Below are positions 7,557 through 17,248 of a DNA stretch of 64,000 nucleotides, piece after piece. Position 1 is the first letter of the stretch. Each line of letters starts with the position of its first letter. The notes under the pieces were generated by a model that worked only from the letters and a program-made list of their open reading frames with translations, was not told where the DNA came from and ran no database searches. The stretch spans positions 1 through 64,000 of the forward strand of contig QEVL01000018.1 of the NCBI GenBank assembly GCA_003577305.1. Direction: 5' to 3'. Both the position numbers and the translations under genes were made by a program. The stretch comes from Burkholderiales bacterium (lineage in GTDB: Bacteria > Pseudomonadota > Gammaproteobacteria > Burkholderiales > Burkholderiaceae_E).

Positions 7557-7575
7557 TGTCCGTCCCTCGTCGTGT

Positions 7576-8778
7576 TCAGAACTTCCAGCCGAAGGAGGCG
7601 CCGAGCGAATTCTCGTGCATGCGCAGGTCGGTGGTGCCGCCCATCATGAACGGACCGCTCACCGTCTTCTTGAACGCGTGCATGTAGCCGACGCTCACTT
7701 CCTTGCCGCCACCCAGTTGCCAGGTGCCGCCCAGCGTCAGGTGGTTCTGGATCACGCCTGGCGCGAGGATGTTGAAGCTGACTTCGCTCGACGGGATCGG
7801 CTGGCGGCCGGTGCTCACGCCGCCGCGCAGCGTGAGCGTGTTGCTGTACTGGTAGCTCGCCCCGAGCTTCAATACCGTCATGTCGCGCCAGCCGAAACCC
7901 GGGCCGCCCGGTGCGCCGAGCGGGCCGGGGCTCGCCATCGGGTTGCCGACCGAGCCGATGCCGCTGTAGTCGATCTTCTGCAGGTCGGCGGCGACGACGA
8001 GCTTCGGCGATGCCTTCACCGCGATCCCGACACCGTAGTTGGCCGGAATGTCGAAGTCGCCGCGGTCGGCGAACAGGCCGGAGTACTCCTTGAACCGACC
8101 CATCTTCGTCTTGCTCTGGTAGGTCGCGCCGAGTGTCACGGTATCGCTCACGCGGCCGGTCCAGCCGATGCGCAGGCCCCAGCCCGACGAGGCGTCTTCG
8201 CCGTTGTTGGTGAGCCTGCTCGGATCCGACGACATCATCGCAAACGGCTGCAGGCCATACGCCGAGAAGCGCTGGTACGCCAGGTTCAGCGCCACGCCGA
8301 CTGCGTGGTCGGGCGTGATCTTCCAGGCCACGCTGGGCGAGATGAACAGCTGCGTGAGATCGACGCCGGCGTCGCCGGGCATGCCGAACGGCGATGTCTT
8401 GTAGGTGGTATTCATTCCGCCGTTGCCATAGACCGACACGCCGATCGCCAGGTTCGGATCGATCATCCGGTTGTAGCCGAAATCGGGCATGTAGAACGTG
8501 TCGCGCCCGTCGCCGCTGAATTTCATGCCGCCCATCTCGATTTCGCGCCGCGGCATGAACACGTCGAGCCCGACGTCGAGCCGGTTGCCGACGAACGCCA
8601 TGCCGGCCGGATTCGTCGCGGCCGCCATTGCGTCCTGCGGCAAGGCGATGCCGACGCCGCCCATTCCCTTGGAGGCCATTCCGTAGCCGTGCGAGAAATA
8701 GCCGTTGGTGGCGTAACCGAGCGCCGGCGCCATGCACCCGGCAACCACCAGTGCGACCTGAGTGATCCTGAATTTCAC
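7576..8778 (-). CDS. OmpP1/FadL-type outer-membrane channel for hydrophobic substrates
   Basis: This 400-residue protein forms an outer-membrane beta-barrel for hydrophobic molecules. The GTG start at 8778 is chosen because a strong GGAGGGGG site precedes it by 5 bp and the product then begins with a clean signal peptide (KFRITQVALVVAG...ALGYA, cleaved before TNGYFSHGYG). The FadL N-terminal hatch motif is seen as MASKGMGGVGIALPQDAMAA followed by NPAGMAF, and the protein ends in a barrel-type ...SFGWKF. It is the first gene of the minus-strand unit, so its substrate may define what the downstream proteins respond to or process. The substrate is unknown. Confidence 0.88.
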   Translation of the reverse strand: MKFRITQVALVVAGCMAPALGYATNGYFSHGYGMASKGMGGVGIALPQDAMAAATNPAGMAFVGNRLDVGLDVFMPRREIEMGGMKFSGDGRDTFYMPDFGYNRMIDPNLAIGVSVYGNGGMNTTYKTSPFGMPGDAGVDLTQLFISPSVAWKITPDHAVGVALNLAYQRFSAYGLQPFAMMSSDPSRLTNNGEDASSGWGLRIGWTGRVSDTVTLGATYQSKTKMGRFKEYSGLFADRGDFDIPANYGVGIAVKASPKLVVAADLQKIDYSGIGSVGNPMASPGPLGAPGGPGFGWRDMTVLKLGASYQYSNTLTLRGGVSTGRQPIPSSEVSFNILAPGVIQNHLTLGGTWQLGGGKEVSVGYMHAFKKTVSGPFMMGGTTDLRMHENSLGASFGWKF

Positions 8779-8837
8779 GATGTCCCCCTCCAGCCCTGTT
8801 GTCGTTTCCGGCGCATGGCAGTTGCTCGCGACCGCCA

Positions 8838-8912
8838 CCGCAGATGTTCCACGCGGCGCCCGAGAGGCGTCCATAACCCTGATGATATCGACGTTATTAC
8901 CTTAAAGGGGTA
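8838..8912 (-). promoter_or_regulatory. Promoter-like block upstream of fadL, matching the tusA block
   Basis: An inverted repeat TACC-N7-GGTA lies at 8898-8912. On the minus strand it is followed by AGGGTTATGGACG, a CGGGCG element and ATCTGCGG at 8845-8838. These elements match the tusA upstream block in order and near-identical sequence. The AT-rich stretch between (about 8881-8906) contrasts with the GC-rich surroundings, as expected of a promoter. Confidence 0.5.
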
Positions 8913-8926
8913 TGGAGTATCGGGGC

Positions 8927-9199
8927 TCAGTCGGTCAACCGGGTCTCGAAGCCCCGGTACTCCCCGCTGGCCGGTTCCACGTCGACGCGATCGACGCGCG
9001 CGGCCGACGGGCCGCGCCCTGCCCAGCGGATCAGTTCCTCGACCAGGGCCGCTTCTCCGGCCACCACCGCCTCCACCGAACCGTCGCGGCGGTTGCGCAC
9101 CCAGCCGGCCAGGCCGAGGCGCCGCGCCTCGCGCGCCAGCGATGCGCGAAAGCCCACGCCCTGCACCAGGCCGTGGATCGTCAGCCTGCGCTGCAGCAC
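8927..9199 (-). CDS. Acylphosphatase
   Basis: This 90-residue acylphosphatase hydrolyses carboxyl-phosphate bonds. It has the active-site loop VQGVGFRA (catalytic Arg) and WVRNRRDGSVEAV, with the conserved Asn. GTG 9199 gives the usual family length; longer in-frame starts exist but would run into the upstream transporter remnant. The N-terminal 19 bp overlap, in another frame, the downstream continuation of that remnant. The call is firm; the start is uncertain. Confidence 0.85.
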   Translation of the reverse strand: MLQRRLTIHGLVQGVGFRASLAREARRLGLAGWVRNRRDGSVEAVVAGEAALVEELIRWAGRGPSAARVDRVDVEPASGEYRGFETRLTD

Positions 9200-9261
9200 G
9201 ACGCCGCCCCCGCCGTCAGCGCCCGGCGCGCCCGAGGCGAGCGCGAACCCCCCGACGCCCG

Positions 9262-9381
9262 CCTGATCGAGTCGAAGCTGGCGGGATCGATCCGCGACTG
9301 CGCAAGCGCGAGCCGGCACAGCAGCGAGTTCGCCGCGAAGGCGAGCATCGCCGCGCCGGTGAGCAGGAGGGTTCGCAGCAT
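9262..9381 (-). pseudogene. N-terminal remnant of an EamA/DMT-family transporter
   Basis: From ATG 9381 the frame reads MLRTLLLTGAAMLAFAANSL followed by LCRLALAQ...IDPASFDSIR, the first transmembrane helix and loop of an EamA-type exporter (about 40 residues). It then runs into unrelated low-complexity sequence just ahead of acylphosphatase. The remaining nine or so helices are absent, so this is a truncated gene. Confidence 0.6.
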
Positions 9382-9577
9382 CGACACGGTCCGACGGTCA
9401 TCTTCGCATCGCCCCCGGCGGGTGTCATCCGGCCCAGCCGCGCTGACACGCGGTCCGAGACCGCCCGCCACGGCGCCCGCGCCGCGGCCCGGCATACGGC
9501 CGCTCGGGAGCCTTGCCGACCGGGACCCGTGCGCACTACCATGCGGCGCCGATCCCGGGATCGCGAGCTGCAGATTC

Positions 9578-10648
9578 GTGAGAGCCACGCCGATCCGATC
9601 CCCCGAACACGCCGCCGATGCGGCGCGCGAGGGCTATCTCGAGGAGATCCGCTCGTCGCGGCTGTACCTCGAGCTGGCCGCGATCGAAACCGAGGCGCGC
9701 ATCGCACGGATGTACCGCGACCTCGCCGGGATGGCCGCGCAGCAGGCCGCGCTCTGGGCCGACCGGCTGCGCGCCGCCGGCCGGCCGATTCCGCCCGATG
9801 CGCCGCCGGGCTTGCGCGCCCGCGCCGCGCTGGCGCTGGCGCGGCGCATCGGAATCAGGCCGATGCGCGGCGTCTTCGCCGCCTTGAAGGTCCGCGGGCT
9901 GTCGGTGTACTCGGCGCCGCCGGCGCCCGGCCATCCGCGCGTCACCCGCGTCGACGAGATCGGGCGCCGCCATCGGACGGGTGGAGGCAACCTGCGCGCA
10001 GCGGTGTTCGGCGTGAACGACGGGTTGGTATCGAACGCGAGCCTGATCATGGGCATGGCCGGAGCTGCCGCCGAGCCGCGCATGCTGCTGCTCGCCGGCG
10101 TCGCGGGCCTGCTGGCGGGCGCGTTCTCGATGGCCGCCGGCGAATACGTGTCGGTGCGCTCGCAGCGCGAAGTCTTCGAGTACCAGATCGGCCTGGAGCG
10201 TGAGGAGCTCGAGGAATACCCGCAGGCCGAAGCCGACGAACTCGCGCTGATCTACGAGACCAAAGGTCTCGAGCGCGACGAAGCGCGGCGGCTGGCGCAG
10301 ACGCTGATCGCCGACCCCGAGCGCGCGCTCGATGCGCTCGCGCGCGAGGAACTCGGCCTGAACCCGGACGAGCTGGGCTCGCCGTGGGGAGCCGCCAGCG
10401 CCTCGTTCCTGGCGTTTGGCGCGGGCGCGGTCATTCCGCTGCTGCCCTTCTTGCTCGACGAAGGCCCGCGCGCGTTCGCGGCGTCGGTCGCGCTCGCGGC
10501 GGCGGCGCTGTTCGGCGTGGGGGCGACGCTGTCGGTGTTCACCGGGCGCAGCGCCTTTGCCTCGGGGCTGCGGATGCTCGCGATCGGCGCGACCGCGGGC
10601 GCGGCCACTTACGGTATCGGCAGCATCGTGGGCGTCGGGGTGGGCTGA
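9578..10648 (+). CDS. Ferritin-like/VIT1 (CCC1) family iron-manganese transporter
   Basis: This 356-residue membrane protein has an N-terminal cytosolic ferritin/rubrerythrin-like helical domain (about 12-110; RSSRLYLELAAIETEARIAR), then a VIT1/CCC1 transporter. The first core helix contains GGNLRAAVFGVNDGLVSNAS and the second ends AGAFSMAAGEYVSVRSQ. An acidic metal-binding cytosolic domain (YETKGLERDEARRLAQ...) and C-terminal helices follow. Related proteins export iron or manganese under iron excess. I chose GTG 9578 because no in-frame ATG precedes the ferritin-like helix. It is a single gene between opposing neighbours. Confidence 0.82.
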   Translation: MRATPIRSPEHAADAAREGYLEEIRSSRLYLELAAIETEARIARMYRDLAGMAAQQAALWADRLRAAGRPIPPDAPPGLRARAALALARRIGIRPMRGVFAALKVRGLSVYSAPPAPGHPRVTRVDEIGRRHRTGGGNLRAAVFGVNDGLVSNASLIMGMAGAAAEPRMLLLAGVAGLLAGAFSMAAGEYVSVRSQREVFEYQIGLEREELEEYPQAEADELALIYETKGLERDEARRLAQTLIADPERALDALAREELGLNPDELGSPWGAASASFLAFGAGAVIPLLPFLLDEGPRAFAASVALAAAALFGVGATLSVFTGRSAFASGLRMLAIGATAGAATYGIGSIVGVGVG

Positions 10649-10677
10649 TCGCCGGCCGCAGCCCCGGCGCTGTCGCG

Positions 10678-11253
10678 CTACAGCAACCCCATCTCGAGCT
10701 GCGCCGACTCGCTCATCATCTCGCGGCTCCAGGGCGGATCCCAGACCAGCTCGACGTCGACGTCTTCGACGTTCGGGATGCCCAGCAGCTTGGTGCGTGC
10801 CTCGTCGGCCAGCAGCGTGCCCATCCCGCATCCGGGTGCGGTGAGCGTCATGCGCACGTCGATGCGGAACTTGTCGTCCCCGAGCGGCCTGACTTCGCAG
10901 GCGTAGACCAGCCCGAGGTTCACGATGTCGATCGGGATCTCCGGGTCGTAGCAGGTTGCAAGCAGCTTCCAGGCAGCCGCCTCGACCGCCTCGGCGGTGG
11001 TCGGAGCCCCGTTGCCCACGCCGAGCGCCAGCTCTTCGGACGGTTCGAGCTCCAGGCCCAGTGCATCGGCGTGACGCCCGTCGATGCGGTAGAGGTTGCC
11101 GTCGACCATCACCGTGAAAGTGCCGCCGAGTTGCTGGCTGATGTAGCCGACGCGCCCCGCCTCGAGCGTGGTGGCACTGCCCCAGGGCACTGCGACTGCG
11201 GGGCAATCGCGGGTGAGCGTGACTTCCTGGATGTCGCCGTGCCGGTAACCCAT
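10678..11253 (-). CDS. sufT: SufT, Fe-S cluster assembly factor (DUF59/MIP18 type)
   Basis: This roughly 191-residue protein has a C-terminal DUF59 domain with the core DPEIPIDIVNLGLVY and a Cys-containing LTAPGCGMG loop. Family members assist Fe-S cluster maturation when demand is high. It closes the suf operon, starting 10 bp after sufU. ATG 11253 is preceded directly by an in-frame GTG (11256), which is an equally possible start. Confidence 0.9.
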   Translation of the reverse strand: MGYRHGDIQEVTLTRDCPAVAVPWGSATTLEAGRVGYISQQLGGTFTVMVDGNLYRIDGRHADALGLELEPSEELALGVGNGAPTTAEAVEAAAWKLLATCYDPEIPIDIVNLGLVYACEVRPLGDDKFRIDVRMTLTAPGCGMGTLLADEARTKLLGIPNVEDVDVELVWDPPWSREMMSESAQLEMGLL

Positions 11254-11263
11254 CACATGTGCC

Positions 11264-11719
11264 TCATTCGGTCTTCGCCGGCGCGGCCTCGCCCGTCAGC
11301 GCGTTGTGCAGCGTGTGCCAGGCGAGCGTTGCGCACTTCACGCGCACCGGGAATTCGCGTACGCCGGCCAATACTTCGAGTTTGCCGAAATCGCGGCCTT
11401 CCGGCGGCTCACCCGTGAGGAGCGCATGGAAATCGCGAAACAGCGCCTCGACCTCCTCGACCGTGCGCCCCTTGACCGCCTCGGTCATCAGCGAGGCCGA
11501 CGCGGTGGAGATCGCACAGCCGTGGCCGACGAAGCTCGCTTCGTCGATCACGCCGTCCTTCAGGCGCACGTACAAGGTGAGCTGGTCGCCGCACAGCGGG
11601 TTGTGGCCTTCCGCGACGCGGTCGGCGTCGTCCATCCTGTGGAAGTTCCGCGGGCTGCGGTTGTGATCGAAGATCACTTCCTGGTACAGCTCGCGCAGGT
11701 CGCCGTGGCCGAGACTCAT
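11264..11719 (-). CDS. sufU: SufU, zinc/sulfur-relay partner of SufS
   Basis: This 151-residue NifU-N/IscU-fold protein has C43, D45, C68 and C129, matching the zinc ligands of SufU proteins, and accepts persulfide sulfur from SufS. The ATG (11719-11717) overlaps the sufS stop (ATGA). No sufE is present, so SufU is expected to be the SufS activator in this operon, as in Gram-positive systems. Confidence 0.92.
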   Translation of the reverse strand: MSLGHGDLRELYQEVIFDHNRSPRNFHRMDDADRVAEGHNPLCGDQLTLYVRLKDGVIDEASFVGHGCAISTASASLMTEAVKGRTVEEVEALFRDFHALLTGEPPEGRDFGKLEVLAGVREFPVRVKCATLAWHTLHNALTGEAAPAKTE

Positions 11720-13017
11720 CGGCGCGCTCCCCCGAACATCTGCTGCGCCCTCGCGAGTGCGGCCATCAGCGCCGCGACGTCGTGCTCGTCGTTGTAGAGC
11801 GCGAACGAGGCGCGCGCCGTGCCCGGGATGCCGAAGCGCGTCATCACCGGCATCGCGCAGTGGTGACCGGCGCGAATCGCCACGCCCTCGGCATCGAGGA
11901 TCGTGCCGAGATCGTGCGGATGAATGCCGTCGACCACGAACGACAGGATGCCGGCCTTCTCGGGCGCGGTGCCGATCAGCCGCAGCCCCGGAATGCGCTG
12001 CGCCGCCTCGGTGGCGTGCACGAGCAGCCGGTGCTCGTGCTCGGCAACGCGGTCGAGCCCGATCGCCATCAGGTAGTCGATTGCGGCACCGAGCGCGACC
12101 GCGCCGGCGATGTTCGGCGTGCCGGCCTCGAAGCGCTGCGGCGCGTCGGCCCAGGTGCTGCGCTCGAAGCTCACCGTGAGGATCATGTCGCCGCCGCCCT
12201 GCCAGGGCGGCATCGCGGCGAGGATCTCGCGCCGCGCGTACAGCGCGCCGATGCCGGTGGGCCCGTAGATCTTGTGGCCGGAGAAGGCGTAGAAATCACA
12301 GCCCAGCGCCTGCACGTCGACCGCCTGGTGCGCGACCGCCTGCGCGCCGTCGACCAGCACTTTCGCGCCGACCGCGTGCGCGCGCTCGACGATGCGGGCC
12401 ACCGGGTTCACCGTGCCCAGCGCATTCGACACGTGCACCACCGACACCAGGCGCGTGCGCGGCCCGAGCAGCGCCTCGAATTCGTCGAACCGCAGTTCGC
12501 CACGGTCGGTGATCGGCACCACTTTCAGCACCGCGCCGGTCTGCTCGCAGGCGAGCTGCCAGGGCACGATGTTCGAGTGGTGCTCCATCGCCGTGAGCAC
12601 GATCTCGTCGCCGGCCTTCAGGTTGGCGCGGCCCCAGCTGCCGGCCACCAGGTTGATCGCCTCGGTGGTGCCGCGGGTGAACACGATCTCGTCGGCGCGG
12701 GCCGCGTTGAGCAGCCGTCGCACGCGCTCGCGCGCCTGCTCGTAGAGATCGGTGGCGTGCTGCGACAGCCAGTGCACGCCGCGATGGATGTTCGCGTTCG
12801 ACTCGCGGTAGAAGCGACTCTCGGCCTCGATCACCACCTCGGGCTTTTGCGTGGTGGCGCCGTTGTCGAGGTAGACGAGCCGCATGCCGCGCACCGGCCG
12901 CGACAGGATCGGGAAGTCGCGGGCGAGTTCGGCGGCGACGAGCGCGCCCTTCGCGGCGCTTGCCGCGGGCGCGTCCGCGGCGCCGCGGGCCTGCAGGGCA
13001 GTGGCCGACGCGTTCAT
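11716..13017 (-). CDS. sufS: SufS cysteine desulfurase
   Basis: This 433-residue PLP enzyme releases sulfur from cysteine as persulfide. Visible landmarks are LDNGATTQKP near the N-terminus, AMEHHSNIVPWQ, the PLP-lysine segment FSGHKIYGPTGIGALY, and the active-site cysteine loop RAGHHCAMPVM. About 25 extra Ala-rich residues precede the usual N-terminus. ATG 13017 overlaps the sufD stop and its stop overlaps sufU, indicating tight translational coupling. Confidence 0.95.
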   Translation of the reverse strand: MNASATALQARGAADAPAASAAKGALVAAELARDFPILSRPVRGMRLVYLDNGATTQKPEVVIEAESRFYRESNANIHRGVHWLSQHATDLYEQARERVRRLLNAARADEIVFTRGTTEAINLVAGSWGRANLKAGDEIVLTAMEHHSNIVPWQLACEQTGAVLKVVPITDRGELRFDEFEALLGPRTRLVSVVHVSNALGTVNPVARIVERAHAVGAKVLVDGAQAVAHQAVDVQALGCDFYAFSGHKIYGPTGIGALYARREILAAMPPWQGGGDMILTVSFERSTWADAPQRFEAGTPNIAGAVALGAAIDYLMAIGLDRVAEHEHRLLVHATEAAQRIPGLRLIGTAPEKAGILSFVVDGIHPHDLGTILDAEGVAIRAGHHCAMPVMTRFGIPGTARASFALYNDEHDVAALMAALARAQQMFGGARR

Positions 13018-14351
13018 GACAGTTCCCCGAGCAGCTCGCCCCCGGGCAGGCGCACGCGAATCGAGGCCGCCGCGCGCCGGCGCAGCGGCGCCAGCCCGAT
13101 GCGCGCCAGCGCCTCCGTGGCGAAAGCGTAAGTGAGCAGGTTGCGCGCGTGCGCTTCGTCCAGCCCGCGCGAGCGCAGGTAGAACAGGCTCGCCTCGTCG
13201 ATCTGGCCGACAGTGGCGCCGTGCGCGCACTTCACGTCGTCGGCGTAGATCTCGAGCTCGGGCCGCGCATCGGCCTCGGCCTGCGGCGACAGCAGCAGGT
13301 TGTCGGTGCGCTGCTGCGCGTCGGTGCGCATCGCACCCGGCGCAACGACGATCCGGCCGGCGAACACGCCGCGTGCCGCGCCGTCGAGAATGCCGCGGTA
13401 GAACTCGCGGCTCGTGCCGCGCGGGTGCGCGTGCTCGATGCGCGTGTGATGGTCGACGTGGCGGCGCCCGTCGACGTGGAAGAGGCCGTTGAGCAGCGTC
13501 TCGCAGCCCTCGCCGTCGAAGCGGGTGACGATGTCGTTGCGCGCCAGCCGCGCGCCGAACGACAGCGAGTGCGAGTCGAAAGTCGAACCCCGCGCCTGCG
13601 CCGCGTCGATCGTGGCGAGGTGGATCGCCTGTGCGGACTCCTGCTGCAGCTTCATGTGCGTGATGCGCGCGTCGGGCCCGGCCTGCACGCGCGTGACCGC
13701 GTTGGTGAGCGTGGCTGCATCGGCCGCGTCGCCCGCGAGCGCGAGGTAGTGCTCGACCACGGTGGCCTGGGCGCCCGCCTCGGCCACGATCAGGTTGCGC
13801 GGATGGCAGGCACCACCCCCGGTGGCCGTCAGGAAGACCAGGTGGATCGGCAACTCGACCGCGCTCGCACGCGGCAGCCAGACCCAGGCGCCATCGGTGG
13901 CAAGCGCGGCGTTCAGCGCCGCCGGGCTCGCGCCGTCGCCGGCGCTGCCGAACGCCGCCTCGACCTGCTCGGGCGACTGTGCGAGCGCCTGCGACAGCGG
14001 GCCGACCTGCGCGCCAGCGGGCAGATCGCCCTGCTCCGACAGCGCCGGCGCGAATACGCCGTCGACGAACACCAGCCAGTGGCCCTCGGGATCGTCGCGC
14101 CGCAGTTGCGCGATCGCCTGCTGCGCCGCCGCGGCCGTCGCGTCGGCAGGCTGCGCGGCGACGAAACGCTGTTGCGCGAGAAAGGCCAGCGAAGTGTGCC
14201 TGAAAGCCTCGATCCGGCTGGTGGGCCAGCCCTCGTCGGCGAAGCGCTCGATCGCGCGCTGGCGCACCGCCGCCAGCCACGGCAGGCGGGCGCCCGACAG
14301 TGTCGCGGCCCGGGTGCGGAAGCTCGCGAGCCAGGTGTCGATGTCGCTCAT
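13014..14351 (-). CDS. sufD: SufD, Fe-S scaffold subunit
   Basis: This 445-residue SufBD-family protein forms the SufBC2D scaffold. The C-terminal beta-helix region shows the SufD features HVDHHTRIEHAHPRGTSREF and KCAHGATVGQIDEASLFYLR. Its ATG overlaps the sufC stop and its stop overlaps the sufS start. It lacks the cluster-binding cysteine set of SufB, as expected. Confidence 0.95.
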   Translation of the reverse strand: MSDIDTWLASFRTRAATLSGARLPWLAAVRQRAIERFADEGWPTSRIEAFRHTSLAFLAQQRFVAAQPADATAAAAQQAIAQLRRDDPEGHWLVFVDGVFAPALSEQGDLPAGAQVGPLSQALAQSPEQVEAAFGSAGDGASPAALNAALATDGAWVWLPRASAVELPIHLVFLTATGGGACHPRNLIVAEAGAQATVVEHYLALAGDAADAATLTNAVTRVQAGPDARITHMKLQQESAQAIHLATIDAAQARGSTFDSHSLSFGARLARNDIVTRFDGEGCETLLNGLFHVDGRRHVDHHTRIEHAHPRGTSREFYRGILDGAARGVFAGRIVVAPGAMRTDAQQRTDNLLLSPQAEADARPELEIYADDVKCAHGATVGQIDEASLFYLRSRGLDEAHARNLLTYAFATEALARIGLAPLRRRAAASIRVRLPGGELLGELS

Positions 14352-15163
14352 CGCGCAGCCTCGCCCACGGCGGCGCCGGCCGGCCCCGCCTGGCCCCTGG
14401 CGGCCGCGGCCGGCGCTTTCGGCGTCTCGGCCACCCAGGCGTAGCCGCGCTGCTCGAGTTCGAGCGCGAGTTCCGGCCCACCCGAGTGCACGATGCGCCC
14501 GGCCGAGAGCACGTGCACCTTGTCGGGCACGATGTAGTCGAGCAGCCGCTGATAGTGCGTGATCACGAGCATCGAGCGCTCGGGGCTGCGCAGCCGGTTC
14601 ACGCCGTCGGCGACGACGCGCAGCGCGTCGATGTCGAGCCCCGAATCGGTCTCGTCGAGCACCGCCAGCTTCGGCTCGAGGAGCGCCATCTGCAGCACTT
14701 CGTTGCGCTTCTTCTCGCCGCCCGAGAAACCCTCGTTCACCGAACGGTAGAGAAACTCCTCGCGCATGCCCACGGCCTTCATCTCGGCCTTCACGCGCTT
14801 GAGGAAGTCCATCGCATCGAGCTCGGGCAGCTTGCGGTGGCGGCGCACCGCGTTGACCGCCGCTTTCAGGAAATAGGCGTTCGAGACGCCCGGAATCTCC
14901 ACCGGGTACTGGAACGCGAGGAACAGCCCTTCGCGCGCGCGCTCTTCGGCGGGCAGCGCGAGCAGGTCCTTGCCGTCCCAGGCGACGCTGCCGGCGTCGA
15001 CGGTGTAGCTGTCGCGGCCGGCGAGCACCTGCGCGAGCGTGCTCTTGCCGGAGCCGTTGGGCCCCATGATTGCGTGCACCTCGCCCGACTTCACCTCGAG
15101 GTCCAGGCCGCGCAGGATCTGCTTGCCGTCGACCGAGGCGTGCAGGTCTTTGATCTGGAGCAT
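14348..15163 (-). CDS. sufC: SufC, ATPase of the SUF scaffold
   Basis: This 271-residue ABC-type ATPase has Walker A GPNGSGKS, signature GFSGGEKKRNEVLQ and Walker B LAVLDETDSGLD, followed by THYQRLL. It energises SufBCD. A roughly 20-residue Ala-rich tail follows the normal end. It starts 14 bp after sufB and its stop overlaps sufD. Confidence 0.95.
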   Translation of the reverse strand: MLQIKDLHASVDGKQILRGLDLEVKSGEVHAIMGPNGSGKSTLAQVLAGRDSYTVDAGSVAWDGKDLLALPAEERAREGLFLAFQYPVEIPGVSNAYFLKAAVNAVRRHRKLPELDAMDFLKRVKAEMKAVGMREEFLYRSVNEGFSGGEKKRNEVLQMALLEPKLAVLDETDSGLDIDALRVVADGVNRLRSPERSMLVITHYQRLLDYIVPDKVHVLSAGRIVHSGGPELALELEQRGYAWVAETPKAPAAAARGQAGPAGAAVGEAAR

Positions 15164-15177
15164 GTCGTCTTTCCTCT

Positions 15178-16626
<1,449 letters not shown>

Positions 16627-16642
16627 GCTCTGGGGTTTCCTG

Positions 16643-17134
16643 TCATTGGGCCGAGCCGGTCGGCTGCGCGGGGATCGGTCGGTCGGAGGCCGTGCGCGAG
16701 CGGTGCAGCGCGATCGGCTGCTCGGCCGGGGCCTGGCGGACCATGTCGGCCAGCGTGACGCCTTCGAGCGCGCGGCGCACGATCAGGCTGATCTTCTGCC
16801 AGTTGGTGCGCATCTGGCAGCTGGTCTCGATGTCGCAGTTGCCCGCGGTGGTGCTGCACTCGGTGAGTCCGAACGGCTGGTCTTCCAGCGCGTCGACCAC
16901 GTCGGCGACCGTGATCTGCCGGGGCGGGCGCGCCAGCGAATAGCCGCCGTGCAGCCCGCGCACGCTCACCACCAGGTCGCGACGCGCGAGACTCTTGAGC
17001 ACCTTGCTGACCGTCGCGCGCCCCAGACCGAGCGTGATCGCGAGGTCGTTGGCGCTGAACAGCCGGTCTGGATCGCTTGCCATCTGGCTCATCACCATCG
17101 TGCCGTAATCGGCGAGTCTGCTGATCCGAAGCAT
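16643..17134 (-). CDS. Rrf2-family Fe-S-responsive regulator of the suf operon
   Basis: This 163-residue Rrf2 protein has an N-terminal winged helix ([35 protein letters not shown]) and three cysteines (C93, C100, C106) in the place where IscR/SufR-type regulators bind a cluster. ATG 17134 has a GGGGAG site; an upstream in-frame start would add 14 residues with no support. It heads the suf operon and faces a promoter with overlapping repeat operators, so cluster-dependent autoregulation is likely. Confidence 0.9.
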   Translation of the reverse strand: MLRISRLADYGTMVMSQMASDPDRLFSANDLAITLGLGRATVSKVLKSLARRDLVVSVRGLHGGYSLARPPRQITVADVVDALEDQPFGLTECSTTAGNCDIETSCQMRTNWQKISLIVRRALEGVTLADMVRQAPAEQPIALHRSRTASDRPIPAQPTGSAQ

Positions 17135-17181
17135 TGCTTGCGGTCTCCCCTGGCGTCGCAGCGATGACGCCAGCACGGATG

Positions 17182-17213
17182 AAACAGTACTGTTTTGGTA
17201 CTGTTTCTGTCAA
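17182..17213 (-). promoter_or_regulatory. suf operon promoter with overlapping palindromic operator
   Basis: On the minus strand TTGACA (17213-17208) and TACTGT (17189-17184) form -35 and -10 elements with an 18-bp spacer. A perfect 14-bp palindrome AAACAGTACTGTTT (17182-17195) covers the -10, and its half GTACTGTTT repeats 11 bp away (17198-17206). The geometry suits two regulator dimers blocking the promoter. The regulator (the adjacent Rrf2 protein) is inferred. Confidence 0.7.
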
Positions 17214-17248
17214 CCGTGACGTGGTGACCGGCAGGGGCGCGGGCCGGG

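Noticed and set aside
8898..8912. NarL/FixJ heptamer pair upstream of fadL
   Set aside because: One half resembles TACYYMT but the spacing and the other half do not fit the 7-2-7 arrangement, so only a generic inverted repeat is reported.
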